From Bacteroidales bacterium (lineage in GTDB: Bacteria > Bacteroidota > Bacteroidia > Bacteroidales > UBA10428): a stretch of 33,374 nt of DNA. How positions within the stretch are numbered: position 1 is the first letter of the stretch; every line of letters starts with the position of its first letter. The stretch covers positions 1 through 33,374 of the forward strand of contig JAFGPB010000011.1 of the NCBI GenBank assembly GCA_016926205.1, written 5' to 3'. Below, one piece after another: positions 26,522-33,374 of the stretch. The translations under genes and the position numbers were made by a program. The notes beneath the pieces were generated by a model. That model searched no databases and was not told the origin of the DNA. It was given only the letters and a program-made list of their open reading frames with translations.

Positions 26522-28678
26522 ATGAGACCGGATTATCAAAAAGTACTATTAAAACGTATTGATGAAAAGGAAATAATTCCTGTTTCGCGACCCGAAAAGC
26601 ACGATCAGCATAATCTATGGGAAACTGCTGAGAAAATTCCGGTTAAACCGGTATTTACAAAGACAGACCTGGAACAGATGGAGCATCTGGACTTCATTGC
26701 AGGGATCCCTCCCTACCTGAGGGGACCGTATTCCACGATGTACGTCATGCAACCCTGGACCATCAGACAGTATGCGGGTTTTTCAACTGCAGAGGAATCC
26801 AATGCGTTCTACCGCCGGAATCTGGCAGCCGGTCAGAAAGGATTGTCGGTTGCATTTGACCTCGCAACCCACAGAGGATATGACAGTGATCATGAAAGGG
26901 TTGTGGGTGATGTAGGGAAGGCAGGTGTGGCAGTTGATTCTGTTCTGGATATGAAGATCCTGTTTGACCGTATCCCGCTGGACCGTATGTCGGTATCCAT
27001 GACCATGAACGGCGCGGTGTTACCGGTCATGGCCTTTTATATTGTGGCAGCGCTGGAACAGGGTGCAAAGCCTGAATGCCTTAACGGGACCATTCAAAAT
27101 GATATCCTGAAGGAGTTCATGGTAAGGAATACATATATCTATCCACCTGAGACTTCCATGCGAATCATAGCGGATATTTTGCAGTATACATCCGAAAACA
27201 TGCCAAGATTTAATTCAATAAGCATTTCCGGATACCATATGCATGAAGCTGGTGCTACTGCGGATATTGAACTGGCCTACACATTGGCTGACGGTCTTGA
27301 GTACCTGAGAACGGGTCTGGGTGCCGGACTGGATATAGATTCCTTTGCTCCCAGGATTTCATTTTTCTGGGCAATCGGCATGAACCATTTTATGGAAATC
27401 GCCAAGTTGCGGGCGGCACGTCTGTTATGGGCGAAAATCGTAAGGCAGTTCAATCCTAAAAATCCAAAATCCATGGCTTTGCGTACCCACTGTCAGACAT
27501 CAGGATGGAGCCTAACAGAACAGGATCCGTACAACAATGTAAGCCGGACCTGTATTGAAGCTATGGCAGCAGTTCTGGGACATACCCAGAGCCTTCACAC
27601 CAACGCACTCGATGAAGCAATTGCCCTGCCAACGGATTATTCTGCCCGCATCGCCCGCAACACGCAAATCTATCTTCAGAAAGAAACGGGTATCACCAAA
27701 ACCGTGGATCCATGGGGAGGTTCTTATTATGTGGAGTACCTGACCCATGAACTTATGCATAAGGCATGGGCACTGATACAGGAAATAGAATCGCTTGGCG
27801 GCATGGCAAAAGCAATCGGGACCGGAATACCGAAAATGCGCATTGAAGAAGCTGCAGCAAGAAAACAGGCGAGAATCGATGCAAAGAAAGACATCATCGT
27901 TGGTGTAAATGCCTACCTCCCTGAAAAGGAGGAACACATTGATATTCTTGAAGTAGACAACACTACCGTTCGTGAAGCACAGATAAACAGACTTAACAGG
28001 ATCAGAGCGGAAAGGGACAATGCAGCAGTGGAAGCCGCTCTTGAAAGGATAACTGAAGCAGTCAGGACAGGCAGGGACAATCTGCTGCAGCTATCGGTTG
28101 AGGCTGCCAGACACAGAGCTACACTGGGGGAGATCTCAATGGCTGTTGAAAAAGTATGCGGCCGCTATAAAGCTTCAGTTCAGACTATATCTGGTGTATA
28201 TTCATCGGAAGCAGCAGGGGATGAGAACTTTGCCAAAGCACGTGAACTTTGCAGGAATTTTGCGAAAAAGGAAGGGCGCCAGCCCCGGATCATGATTGCA
28301 AAAATGGGTCAGGATGGCCATGACAGGGGTGCAAAGGTTGTGTCAACAGGTTATGCGGATATAGGATTTGACGTGGACATCGGTCCGCTTTTTCAGACAC
28401 CTGCCGAAGCTGCACGCCAGGCGGTCGAAAATGATGTTCATGTTGTGGGCGTGTCCAGTCTGGCAGGCGGCCATAAGACCCTGGTACCCCATCTGATCGA
28501 AGAACTCAGAAACTATGGACGTGAAGATATCATGGTAGTCCTGGGTGGCGTGATTCCGGCCCGGGATTATAATTTTCTTTATAATGCAGGAGTGGTCGGT
28601 ATATTCGGTCCGGGCACTCCGGTATCAAAAGCAGCCCTGAAAATCCTTGAGATCCTGCTGGATGTCTCGGAGCATTAA
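26522..28678 (+). CDS. mutB: Methylmalonyl-CoA mutase large (alpha) subunit, B12-binding
   Basis: 718 residues. The N-terminal catalytic barrel includes [21 protein letters not shown], where substrate-binding Tyr and Arg residues lie, and the C-terminal cobalamin domain begins near residue 580 with [15 protein letters not shown]. The DGHDRG motif is at 598-603, with His600 as the lower axial cobalt ligand, followed by the VSSLAGGH loop and the GGVIP strand. With mutA it forms the active heterodimer. In anaerobic Bacteroidota this enzyme serves propionate formation from succinate, in others propionate use. The epimerase, MeaB chaperone and decarboxylase are not in this window. Confidence 0.98.
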   Translation: MRPDYQKVLLKRIDEKEIIPVSRPEKHDQHNLWETAEKIPVKPVFTKTDLEQMEHLDFIAGIPPYLRGPYSTMYVMQPWTIRQYAGFSTAEESNAFYRRNLAAGQKGLSVAFDLATHRGYDSDHERVVGDVGKAGVAVDSVLDMKILFDRIPLDRMSVSMTMNGAVLPVMAFYIVAALEQGAKPECLNGTIQNDILKEFMVRNTYIYPPETSMRIIADILQYTSENMPRFNSISISGYHMHEAGATADIELAYTLADGLEYLRTGLGAGLDIDSFAPRISFFWAIGMNHFMEIAKLRAARLLWAKIVRQFNPKNPKSMALRTHCQTSGWSLTEQDPYNNVSRTCIEAMAAVLGHTQSLHTNALDEAIALPTDYSARIARNTQIYLQKETGITKTVDPWGGSYYVEYLTHELMHKAWALIQEIESLGGMAKAIGTGIPKMRIEEAAARKQARIDAKKDIIVGVNAYLPEKEEHIDILEVDNTTVREAQINRLNRIRAERDNAAVEAALERITEAVRTGRDNLLQLSVEAARHRATLGEISMAVEKVCGRYKASVQTISGVYSSEAAGDENFAKARELCRNFAKKEGRQPRIMIAKMGQDGHDRGAKVVSTGYADIGFDVDIGPLFQTPAEAARQAVENDVHVVGVSSLAGGHKTLVPHLIEELRNYGREDIMVVLGGVIPARDYNFLYNAGVVGIFGPGTPVSKAALKILEILLDVSEH

Positions 28679-28700
28679 TTCATTAGTTCTTCCTTAATTA

Positions 28701-28733
28701 TTGGATGATTATCAAACAATTTGATTATATTTG
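28701..28733 (+). promoter_or_regulatory. Probable promoter of the DUF4190-like gene
   Basis: TATATTTG at 28726-28733 matches TAnnTTTG, and a TTG sits at 28701-28703. The 22-base spacer is two bases longer than in the tRNA and frr promoters here. The transcript would start just before the ATG at 28753, leaving a very short leader. Confidence 0.55.
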
Positions 28734-28752
28734 AGTAGATCAAAGAGCAGAT

Positions 28753-29265
28753 ATGGAAGAAATAAAAAGCAACGCAGGTCAGGGGCTGGGTATAGCGGGA
28801 CTGATTCTGGGCATACTGGCCATACCTCTGGGAATTATCCCCTGCACATTCTTTCTGGGTATCCTTTTTGGATTGGGTGGGATCATCATGAGTATTGTGG
28901 CACTCACACAGGCAACCCGCTGGAACGGACCAAAAGGACTGATTATCACAGCACTGGTATGCTCGATTATCGGTTTCACCTTTTCAACCGCATGGGGTGT
29001 TGCTTTGTCCAACCGTAATTTTTTCTTAAGACAGATCATCGAAGACATAAAAGAAGACGGAGAATGGGATGATATGCGGCCACCAAGGGACCGGCGGATC
29101 ATAATCCCTGAACCTGACCTGGACAGCATCATAATTGAAGAGTATGATAACCAGGATTTTAAAGCGCTTGAGGATACACTCAGGTCACTTGAAGAACAAC
29201 TCAGGGTTCTTGAAGAGGAAAACCAGGTCCTTGAAGAGGAAAACCAGGTCCTTGAAGAGGAATAA
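28753..29265 (+). CDS. DUF4190-like membrane protein with heptad-repeat C-terminus
   Basis: 170 residues. Two to three hydrophobic segments (about 12-35 and 40-85) contain Gly-rich helices such as GLGIAGLILGILAIPLGI and GLIITALVCSIIGFTFSTAWG, the pattern of small DUF4190-type membrane proteins. After an acidic, proline-containing linker (about 95-125), the C-terminus is a Glu/Leu-rich coiled coil that ends in repeated VLEEENQ heptads. The function of the family is unknown. It lies after mutB with its own promoter and overlaps the open frame of the next gene. The coiled coil suggests oligomerisation or binding to a partner on the membrane surface. Confidence 0.75.
   Translation: MEEIKSNAGQGLGIAGLILGILAIPLGIIPCTFFLGILFGLGGIIMSIVALTQATRWNGPKGLIITALVCSIIGFTFSTAWGVALSNRNFFLRQIIEDIKEDGEWDDMRPPRDRRIIIPEPDLDSIIIEEYDNQDFKALEDTLRSLEEQLRVLEEENQVLEEENQVLEEE
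29206..29262 (+). repeat. 21-bp tandem repeat encoding VLEEENQ heptads
   Basis: Copies at 29206-29226 and 29227-29247 and a partial copy at 29248-29262 run right up to the stop codon of the DUF4190-like gene. The unit is a multiple of three and exactly one coiled-coil heptad, so copy number could vary without frame loss. Confidence 0.9.
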
Positions 29266-29299
29266 CAGTAATCAAAGAGATCAGCTCATTTCTTTTAAG

Positions 29300-29740
29300 G
29301 TGCATTCAATAGCACAGATTCCGCGCACCACTGACTTTAAACCTTATCGCATCATAAATCTGGCATTTGCGGGAATTATTTTGCTGGTGTTTCTTTATGC
29401 TGCGTTTTATCCTCCGGAAAGTTCCGGCTACCCGATATTTTCTTTCTATGAGAGACTGACTAGTGAAAGGACAATAAGCAGCGGATTGTCCAGAAGTTTT
29501 TCTGCTGTCGTAAGACTTGATTTTTCTGCTGCAAGAGACTATAATCCATATAGCCTGAGAGTTTTTTCATTCTTTCTGATCCAGTTTGTGTTTCGCTTAA
29601 CGGTTCTGTTCATGCCTGTACAGAAAGGCCTTACGAATTACAGAATACTGATCATTGCCGATGCACTTCAGGCTGTTGCCTTGTTTGTTGTTTGCTTCTG
29701 GCCTTTTCTGGTTTTCTGGACTGGTTTTATCATCCGGTAA
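29300..29740 (+). CDS. DUF2752-like small membrane protein
   Basis: From the GTG at 29300 the product is 146 residues with two to three membrane segments (IINLAFAGIILLVFLYAAFY, SLRVFSFFLIQFVFRLTVLF and a final hydrophobic helix). The segment SSGLSRSFSAVVRLDFSAARDYNPYS follows the DUF2752 pattern, in which a CPxCGxTRA motif precedes HGDFxxAxxxNP; here both cysteines are absent. The frame is open further back to an ATG at 29135, but that stretch overlaps the heptad-repeat coding region and is only its basic shadow, so the shorter form is preferred; the exact start is uncertain. Function unknown; it is probably cotranscribed with the DUF4190-like gene. Confidence 0.6.
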   Translation: MHSIAQIPRTTDFKPYRIINLAFAGIILLVFLYAAFYPPESSGYPIFSFYERLTSERTISSGLSRSFSAVVRLDFSAARDYNPYSLRVFSFFLIQFVFRLTVLFMPVQKGLTNYRILIIADALQAVALFVVCFWPFLVFWTGFIIR

Positions 29741-29838
29741 GGTAACTTCAGCAACAACAAAGACAAAAACAGGTTGTTGAACAAATGGAATGTCAACGGG
29801 ATCAATTATAAAGGATCCGAAATCCAAATGTGATATTG

Positions 29839-29946
29839 ATCTTGCACAACAGTAATGAATTTTTCCGGACCGTTTACCGAAACGGGATAATAATCCTGCA
29901 CAACAGCAATGAATTTTTCAGGACCATTTACTGGAATGGGATCTCT
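29839..29946. repeat. Two-copy 54-bp tandem repeat at the 3' end of the MBL gene
   Basis: Copies at 29839-29892 and 29893-29946 share most bases (core GCACAACAG, AATGAATTTTTC and GGACC). The stop codon of the minus-strand MBL hydrolase gene falls inside the second copy, so one full copy and part of the other are beyond the stop. Period 54 is a multiple of three. Confidence 0.85.
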
Positions 29947-30785
29947 ACGATCTGTTTGAAGTTGAATGATTTGTTTCCCCGAATTCCTTTTTCAGTCATT
30001 TCCAGCCGGCAGCATTCTGTATACAGGTCGTGTTCAAAGACCAGCACGTAATCGTGTGCAAGTGCCTCGTTGAGGAATTCCTCATGTTCGGTGAGTGACA
30101 GCAACGGTTGTGTATCAAAGCCGCAGACCCATGACAGAGGGATGTTTGCCGTGGTTGGCAGCAGGTCGGTGGTATAAACCAGTGTCATGTCATTATATTT
30201 AATAAAGGGTACCGCCATCCCGGTGGAATGACCGTTATACAATCTCAGCGTGATTTCCGGTACAGGACTGAAATTGTTCTCAAAAAGCTTTAGTTGTCCG
30301 CTAACTGCAATCGGTTCGATATTTTCTTTAAGAAAGGAGACCTTCTCCCGGCGGTTTGGATTCAGCATCCAGTCCCATTGGGATTTGCTTACATGGTACA
30401 CGGCATTTGGAAATGTAGTCTGAAACGCTGTTTTATCATGGTTATATTCAACGGCACCTCCACAATGATCAAAATGAAGATGTGTTAGGATAAGATCCGT
30501 CACATCCTCTTTCCGGTATCCTGCATTTGAAAGCGATTTTTCGAGAGTGTCATCACCATTCAGATAATAATGCCTCAGGAATTTTTCATCCTGCTTGTTT
30601 CCGATCCCGGCATTGAAAAGAAGCAAACGGTTGCCGGTTTCCACTAGAAGGCACCGCAAACTTAGATTGCACAGGTTCAGCTCATTTGCAGGATAAACCC
30701 TACTCCACAGTGTTTTTGGTACCACACCGAACATGGCACCGCCATCCAGCATAAAATTACCTGTCTTAAGGAGATGGATCTTCAT
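29928..30785 (-). CDS. MBL-fold metallo-hydrolase
   Basis: 285 residues from the ATG at 30785; a TTG two codons earlier is less likely. The metal motif THLHFDHCGG (His102, His104, Asp106, His107) is complete, with later ligands supplied by the His of NGHSTG, the Asp of VYTTDLLP and the His of FEHD. The LLxDTG motif that usually precedes is here LLFNAGIG. This resembles the lactonase/quorum-quenching type or other small-molecule MBL hydrolases; the substrate is not predictable. It is convergent with the DUF2752-like gene and divergent from mpl. No signal peptide is seen, so the protein is probably cytoplasmic. Confidence 0.9.
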   Translation of the reverse strand: MKIHLLKTGNFMLDGGAMFGVVPKTLWSRVYPANELNLCNLSLRCLLVETGNRLLLFNAGIGNKQDEKFLRHYYLNGDDTLEKSLSNAGYRKEDVTDLILTHLHFDHCGGAVEYNHDKTAFQTTFPNAVYHVSKSQWDWMLNPNRREKVSFLKENIEPIAVSGQLKLFENNFSPVPEITLRLYNGHSTGMAVPFIKYNDMTLVYTTDLLPTTANIPLSWVCGFDTQPLLSLTEHEEFLNEALAHDYVLVFEHDLYTECCRLEMTEKGIRGNKSFNFKQIVEIPFQ

Positions 30786-30930
30786 AACCAATCAAATGCT
30801 TTATTTGGGTTAAATATAAATTTAAATCAACAGTATAACAACTGTATCAGGTCATTGTTTTGTCATTCCGGATCAACGTTTCACTTTGTTTTTCCCGGCA
30901 CCAGACGAAGGGGAAAAGACCATTCCAGAA

Positions 30931-31125
30931 TAAATTCACACCCATACTCTCACCGGCAGCCACACAAAGCAAACCCGTATGCAAACAATAATCAAACATA
31001 CACTTTCACCGGCAATCACACAAAGCAAACCCCTATGCAAACTATATCCACACCCGCACTCTCACCAACAACCACACAGAGCAAACCCGTATGCAAACTG
31101 TACCCGCAAACATACTCTCACCCGG
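30931..31125. repeat. 56-bp tandem repeat array in the 470-base mbl-mpl gap
   Basis: Three copies with exact 56-base period occupy 30931-30986, 30987-31042 and 31043-31098, and a partial fourth runs to about 31125. Each has a conserved 36-base part (CACCGGCA, CACACAAAGCAAACCC, then TATGCAAAC) and a 20-base part that differs more. This fills much of the only long gene-free stretch (30786-31255); the remainder (30786-30930 and 31126-31255) shows no gene, RNA or clear promoter. The period is not a multiple of three, so it is not coding. Confidence 0.92.
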
Positions 31126-31255
31126 TAAGCAATTGCGCAGAAAACCGGCGAAAGCGTTTGTATGCCTGTTCTGATAAATTCCAGTTACAATATACTGATA
31201 TATTGTGAAAACTGAATTAGGTTTGCAACTCATATTTATTCAACGCTTCGCTCAC

Positions 31256-32626
31256 ATGCGTTTGCATTTCATAGCCATCGGAGGGGCAGCCATGCACAGC
31301 CTGGCCATTGCCCTGCACAAGAAGGGGCATACTGTTACTGGCTCTGATGATGAAATCTTTGAGCCATCCCGGTCGAATCTGTTGAAAGCAGGCATATTGC
31401 CACCTGCGGGCGGCTGGTTTCCCGAAAGGATCACTTTCGTGCTTGACGCAGTGATCCTGGGGATGCATGCTAAAAAAGATAATCCCGAGTTGAAAAAGGC
31501 CATGAAACTGGGAATCAGGATCTATTCTTTTCCGGAATTTCTGTTTCATGAAACAAGAGATAAATTACGGGTGGTTATTGCCGGCAGTCATGGCAAAACA
31601 ACCATTACAGGCATGGTGATGCACATACTAAACCACTATGGCCACAGATTCGATTATATGGTTGGTTCCAGGCTCGAAGGTTTTGAGAATATGGTCAGAC
31701 TGGAAAAGGACAGCAAAATCGCTGTTTTCGAAGGTGACGAATACCTTTCTTCATGCCTGGATCCAAGGCCAAAATTACATGTTTACAAACCACAGATCGC
31801 CCTCATCAGCGGCATATCATGGGATCACATCAATGTTTTCCCGACCTGGGATTCTTATGTGGAACAGTTCAGGCTTTTTATTGATGCACTGCCCCAGAAC
31901 GGATATCTTGTGTATTGCCAGGAAGACACTGAACTGAAAAAGCTGGTTGAATCTGCAAATCCCCGGATCCTCAAACTTCCCTACTCAGCACATCCCTATA
32001 AGGTCGAAGGAGGAACCACTTTTCTTATACACGAGAAAACCAAAACGGAAGTCCTTGTATTTGGCCGTCATAATATGCAGAACATATCCGGTGCCAGATT
32101 GATCTGCAATCAGCTTGGCATTACAAATGACAGGTTTTATGACGCAATTGCGAATTTCGGGGGTTCTGCAGGAAGGTTGGAACTGCTGGGCAGGAACAGG
32201 TCGACATCTGTCTTCGCAGATTTTGCACATTCACCCTCAAAGGTTGAAGCCACAATAAAGGCTGCCAGGGATCAATATCCCGGAAAAAAGCTGATTGCCT
32301 GTCTGGAGCTGCATACATACAGCAGCCTGAATAGAAATTTCCTTCCTCATTACCTCAATACAATGGCAGCTGCCGATCAGGCCGTTGTTTATTACGATCC
32401 GGAGACGGTCTCGCATAAGAAACTTGAATTGATTTCCACAGATGAAATCGCAAAAGCATTTGGAATCGGGAACCTGATCGTTTTCACCATGAGATCAGAT
32501 CTTGAAGATTACTTCCTGTCACGTCAATGGTCCGGTTCATGCATCCTTTTCATGAGTTCCGGAAATTTTTCCGGTCTTGATCTGAAGCATTTGACCAGTA
32601 AGATTCTGGACGAAAATAACAGCTAA
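31256..32626 (+). CDS. mpl: UDP-MurNAc:L-alanyl-gamma-D-glutamyl-meso-DAP ligase (murein peptide ligase)
   Basis: 456 residues, the length of characterised Mpl. The N-terminal MRLHFIAIGGAAMHSLAIAL is a Rossmann UDP-binding start. The ATP loop GSHGKTT lies at residues 110-116, and a Mur-ligase GDEYLSS motif with a metal-binding Glu and a C-terminal FADFAHSPSKVEATIKAA segment follow. The enzyme attaches recycled murein tripeptide to UDP-MurNAc. The AAMH signature after the Gly-rich loop and the middle HINVFPTW separate it from MurC. An upstream GTG at 31205 would add 17 unrelated residues; ATG 31256 is preferred. Confidence 0.95.
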   Translation: MRLHFIAIGGAAMHSLAIALHKKGHTVTGSDDEIFEPSRSNLLKAGILPPAGGWFPERITFVLDAVILGMHAKKDNPELKKAMKLGIRIYSFPEFLFHETRDKLRVVIAGSHGKTTITGMVMHILNHYGHRFDYMVGSRLEGFENMVRLEKDSKIAVFEGDEYLSSCLDPRPKLHVYKPQIALISGISWDHINVFPTWDSYVEQFRLFIDALPQNGYLVYCQEDTELKKLVESANPRILKLPYSAHPYKVEGGTTFLIHEKTKTEVLVFGRHNMQNISGARLICNQLGITNDRFYDAIANFGGSAGRLELLGRNRSTSVFADFAHSPSKVEATIKAARDQYPGKKLIACLELHTYSSLNRNFLPHYLNTMAAADQAVVYYDPETVSHKKLELISTDEIAKAFGIGNLIVFTMRSDLEDYFLSRQWSGSCILFMSSGNFSGLDLKHLTSKILDENNS

Positions 32627-32629
32627 ATT

Positions 32630-32660
32630 TTGCTCGAATTCATTTTTTATTTTACTTTTG
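32630..32660 (+). promoter_or_regulatory. Promoter of tRNA-Glu
   Basis: TTG at 32630-32632, a 20-base spacer, and TACTTTTG at 32653-32660, an exact TAnnTTTG element. The predicted start near 32667 is about 22 bases before the tRNA. The -33 element lies only four bases after the mpl stop codon. Confidence 0.8.
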
Positions 32661-32688
32661 CGAACCTGTTTCATCAAAGGTAAAACAC

Positions 32689-32760
32689 GGTCCGTTCGTC
32701 TAGGGGTTAGGACGCAAGGTTTTCATCCTTGTAACAGGGGTTCGATTCCCCTACGGACTA
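32689..32760 (+). tRNA. tRNA-Glu (anticodon UUC)
   Basis: A complete 72-base cloverleaf. The acceptor stem GGTCCGT pairs with ACGGACT (first pair G-U), the D-arm lies in GTCTAGGGGTTAGGAC, the anticodon stem is CAAGG / CCTTG with loop TTTTCAT (anticodon TTC at 32722-32724), and the T-arm is AGGGG TTCGATT CCCCT. The discriminator base is A and CCA is not encoded. UUC reads both Glu codons. An intrinsic terminator follows four bases later. The integrase beyond it suggests this gene is an integration target. Confidence 0.97.
32735..32760 (+). other. Probable attachment-site core in the tRNA-Glu 3' end
   Basis: Tyrosine recombinases encoded beside a tRNA usually recombine within the T-arm and acceptor 3' end and leave that segment duplicated at the far end of the element. 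The T-arm to discriminator sequence is the natural candidate here. The distal copy is outside the window, so exact limits are unknown. Confidence 0.4.
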
Positions 32761-32763
32761 CTC

Positions 32764-32793
32764 GCTCCGAATTAAGATTCGGAGCTTTTTTTT
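32764..32793 (+). terminator. Rho-independent terminator of tRNA-Glu
   Basis: A perfect 9-bp stem GCTCCGAAT / ATTCGGAGC (32764-32772 and 32777-32785) with the tetraloop TAAG is followed by eight T residues. Confidence 0.93.
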
Positions 32794-32831
32794 GAATTGG
32801 CTAATTAGTAAGGCATACAGAAGAAAATATC

Positions 32832-32856
32832 GTTAAGTGAAGTTAAGATAAGTTAA
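32832..32856 (+). repeat. Three helically phased GTTAA repeats
   Basis: GTTAA occurs at 32832, 32842 and 32852, exactly one helical turn (10 bases) apart, in the integrase leader. Such phased direct repeats are typical binding sites of excisionase or accessory proteins in recombination directionality control. This is inference from spacing alone. Confidence 0.6.
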
Positions 32857-32860
32857 CGTT

Positions 32861-32943
32861 TTGTGATACTTTGTGTGACTGAAACCAGATTTTTTAGTAT
32901 TATTGTGATACTAAAATACGACATTTACGAACGAGTATCACAA
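32861..32943. repeat. Three copies of the 9-mer TTGTGATAC
   Basis: Direct copies at 32861-32869 and 32903-32911 and an inverted copy GTATCACAA at 32935-32943, just before the integrase ATG at 32952. They could be integrase arm-type sites or operator half-sites. Confidence 0.7.
32892..32916. promoter_or_regulatory. 9-bp inverted repeat upstream of the integrase
   Basis: TTTTAGTAT (32892-32900) and ATACTAAAA (32908-32916) are perfect inverted repeats around the 7-base centre TATTGTG. The overlap with the middle TTGTGATAC copy suggests a protein-binding operator or recombinase site rather than a terminator, as there is no T tract. Confidence 0.6.
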
Positions 32944-32951
32944 ATTAAATC

Positions 32952-33374
32952 ATGAAATCTGTGAAGTATAGGCTGGTGTTTAATCGCACTGGCAAAAAAC
33001 TGGAAACACAAGAAAAGTCATTGGTACAAATCGAAGCGTATTTGGACCGGCAGAGAAAATATATTTCAACCGGTGTTTATCTGACAAAAGACCAATGGAA
33101 CGCAAAAGAACAGAAAGTGCAAAAACATGACCGGCAACTGGACATAAATATATCGCTCGGGAACAAAATATACAACCTGCAAAAATTCGAATACTCTATC
33201 ACAAACAAAGGGCAGAAGTTCAGCCTGTCAATGTTTGATGCTTTCATGGAAGGACGTAATACGAAAAATTTTGTCGAATTTATGAACAAGGAGTTGAAAA
33301 ACAGGGCAGATATAGCAAAGATCACAAAAAAGCAGCATCAGACACTAATTAACCGGATAACGAAGCACGGGAAA
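32952..33374 (+). CDS. Tyrosine recombinase/integrase, 3' partial
   Basis: The frame is open from ATG 32952 to the last base, giving 141 residues with no stop. The N-terminus has the Bacteroidota arm-DNA-binding domain: a beta-rich start (KYRLVFNRTGK), then the characteristic YISTGVYLTKDQWNAKEQKV pattern around residues 37-56. Residues from about 113 onward (FVEFMNKELKNR, then ITKKQHQTLINRI) begin the SAM-like core-binding domain. The catalytic domain with the R-H-R-H-Y residues would lie beyond the window. It sits just after tRNA-Glu and reads away from it, as expected for the integrase of an element inserted at that tRNA. Confidence 0.85.
   Translation, partial: MKSVKYRLVFNRTGKKLETQEKSLVQIEAYLDRQRKYISTGVYLTKDQWNAKEQKVQKHDRQLDINISLGNKIYNLQKFEYSITNKGQKFSLSMFDAFMEGRNTKNFVEFMNKELKNRADIAKITKKQHQTLINRITKHGK

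Larger units (their letters stand above)
32761..33374 (+). mobile_element. Left edge of a putative tRNA-integrated element
   Basis: From the tRNA 3' end onward the sequence holds a terminator, a repeat-rich leader and a tyrosine recombinase pointing inward. This is the standard layout of an integrative conjugative element, prophage or genomic island in Bacteroidota. Only the first 600 bases are visible, so the element type and size cannot be stated. Confidence 0.6.

Noticed and set aside
29830-30051. 73-residue plus-strand frame through the 54-bp repeat
   Set aside because: It is largely antisense to the MBL gene and has no promoter; kept only as a finding about the repeat, not as a gene.
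30931-31125. CRISPR-like array (36-base repeats with 20-base spacers)
   Set aside because: The 'spacers' are too short and similar to each other, the repeats are degenerate, and no cas genes are nearby. It is a plain tandem repeat.
30774-31208. 144-residue plus-strand reading frame in the mbl-mpl gap
   Set aside because: It runs through the 56-bp repeat, whose period is not a multiple of three, has low-complexity content, and overlaps the mbl start on the opposite strand.

Overview
The window looks like a chromosomal segment from a member of the Bacteroidota, probably a Bacteroidales/Marinilabiliales-type bacterium. Four things point there. Promoters match the Bacteroidota pattern TTG-N(18-20)-TAnnTTTG. 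Start codons mostly lack a Shine-Dalgarno sequence. There is a DUF2723/GT117 membrane glycosyltransferase. Ribosomal protein L13 has the Bacteroidota-style N-terminus, and a two-subunit B12-dependent methylmalonyl-CoA mutase is present. These identifications rest on motif and protein recognition only; no database search was run.

Layout. (1) 1-4965: a compact + strand set made of an HPr-kinase-like protein (5' end outside the window), a sulfotransferase, an asparagine-synthetase homologue without the catalytic N-terminal Cys, and a nucleotidyltransferase. This combination resembles the maturation and tailoring part of a lasso-peptide (RiPP) cluster. No precursor, leader-peptide protease or exporter is visible, so the rest would lie upstream. 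(2) 5114-11509: cell-envelope genes, namely a NodB-type polysaccharide deacetylase, GT117, a small lipoprotein and an O-antigen-ligase-family protein. (3) 11536-15787: a translation block with a recognisable promoter, rplM-rpsI-rpsB-tsf, a strong terminator, then pyrH and frr (frr has its own promoter). (4) 15903-23127: OmpA-like lipoprotein, dxs, ribD, divergent prmC-recX, prfB with its programmed +1 frameshift, and an ArsC-like protein. (5) 23170-28678: fumC, mutA and mutB, the fumarate/malate and succinyl-CoA/methylmalonyl-CoA steps of propionate or succinate metabolism. (6) 28753-32626: a DUF4190-like coiled-coil protein, a DUF2752-like membrane protein, an MBL-fold hydrolase and mpl. The spaces between these genes hold two unrelated tandem-repeat arrays (54 bp and 56 bp periods). 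(7) 32630-33374: tRNA-Glu(UUC) with promoter and terminator, followed at once by a tyrosine recombinase reading out of the window. This is the classic edge of an integrative element inserted at a tRNA gene.

The two most interesting places are the ends: the incomplete lasso-like cluster on the left and the edge of an unseen mobile element on the right. The core between them is mostly ordinary housekeeping, with a few unusual repeats.
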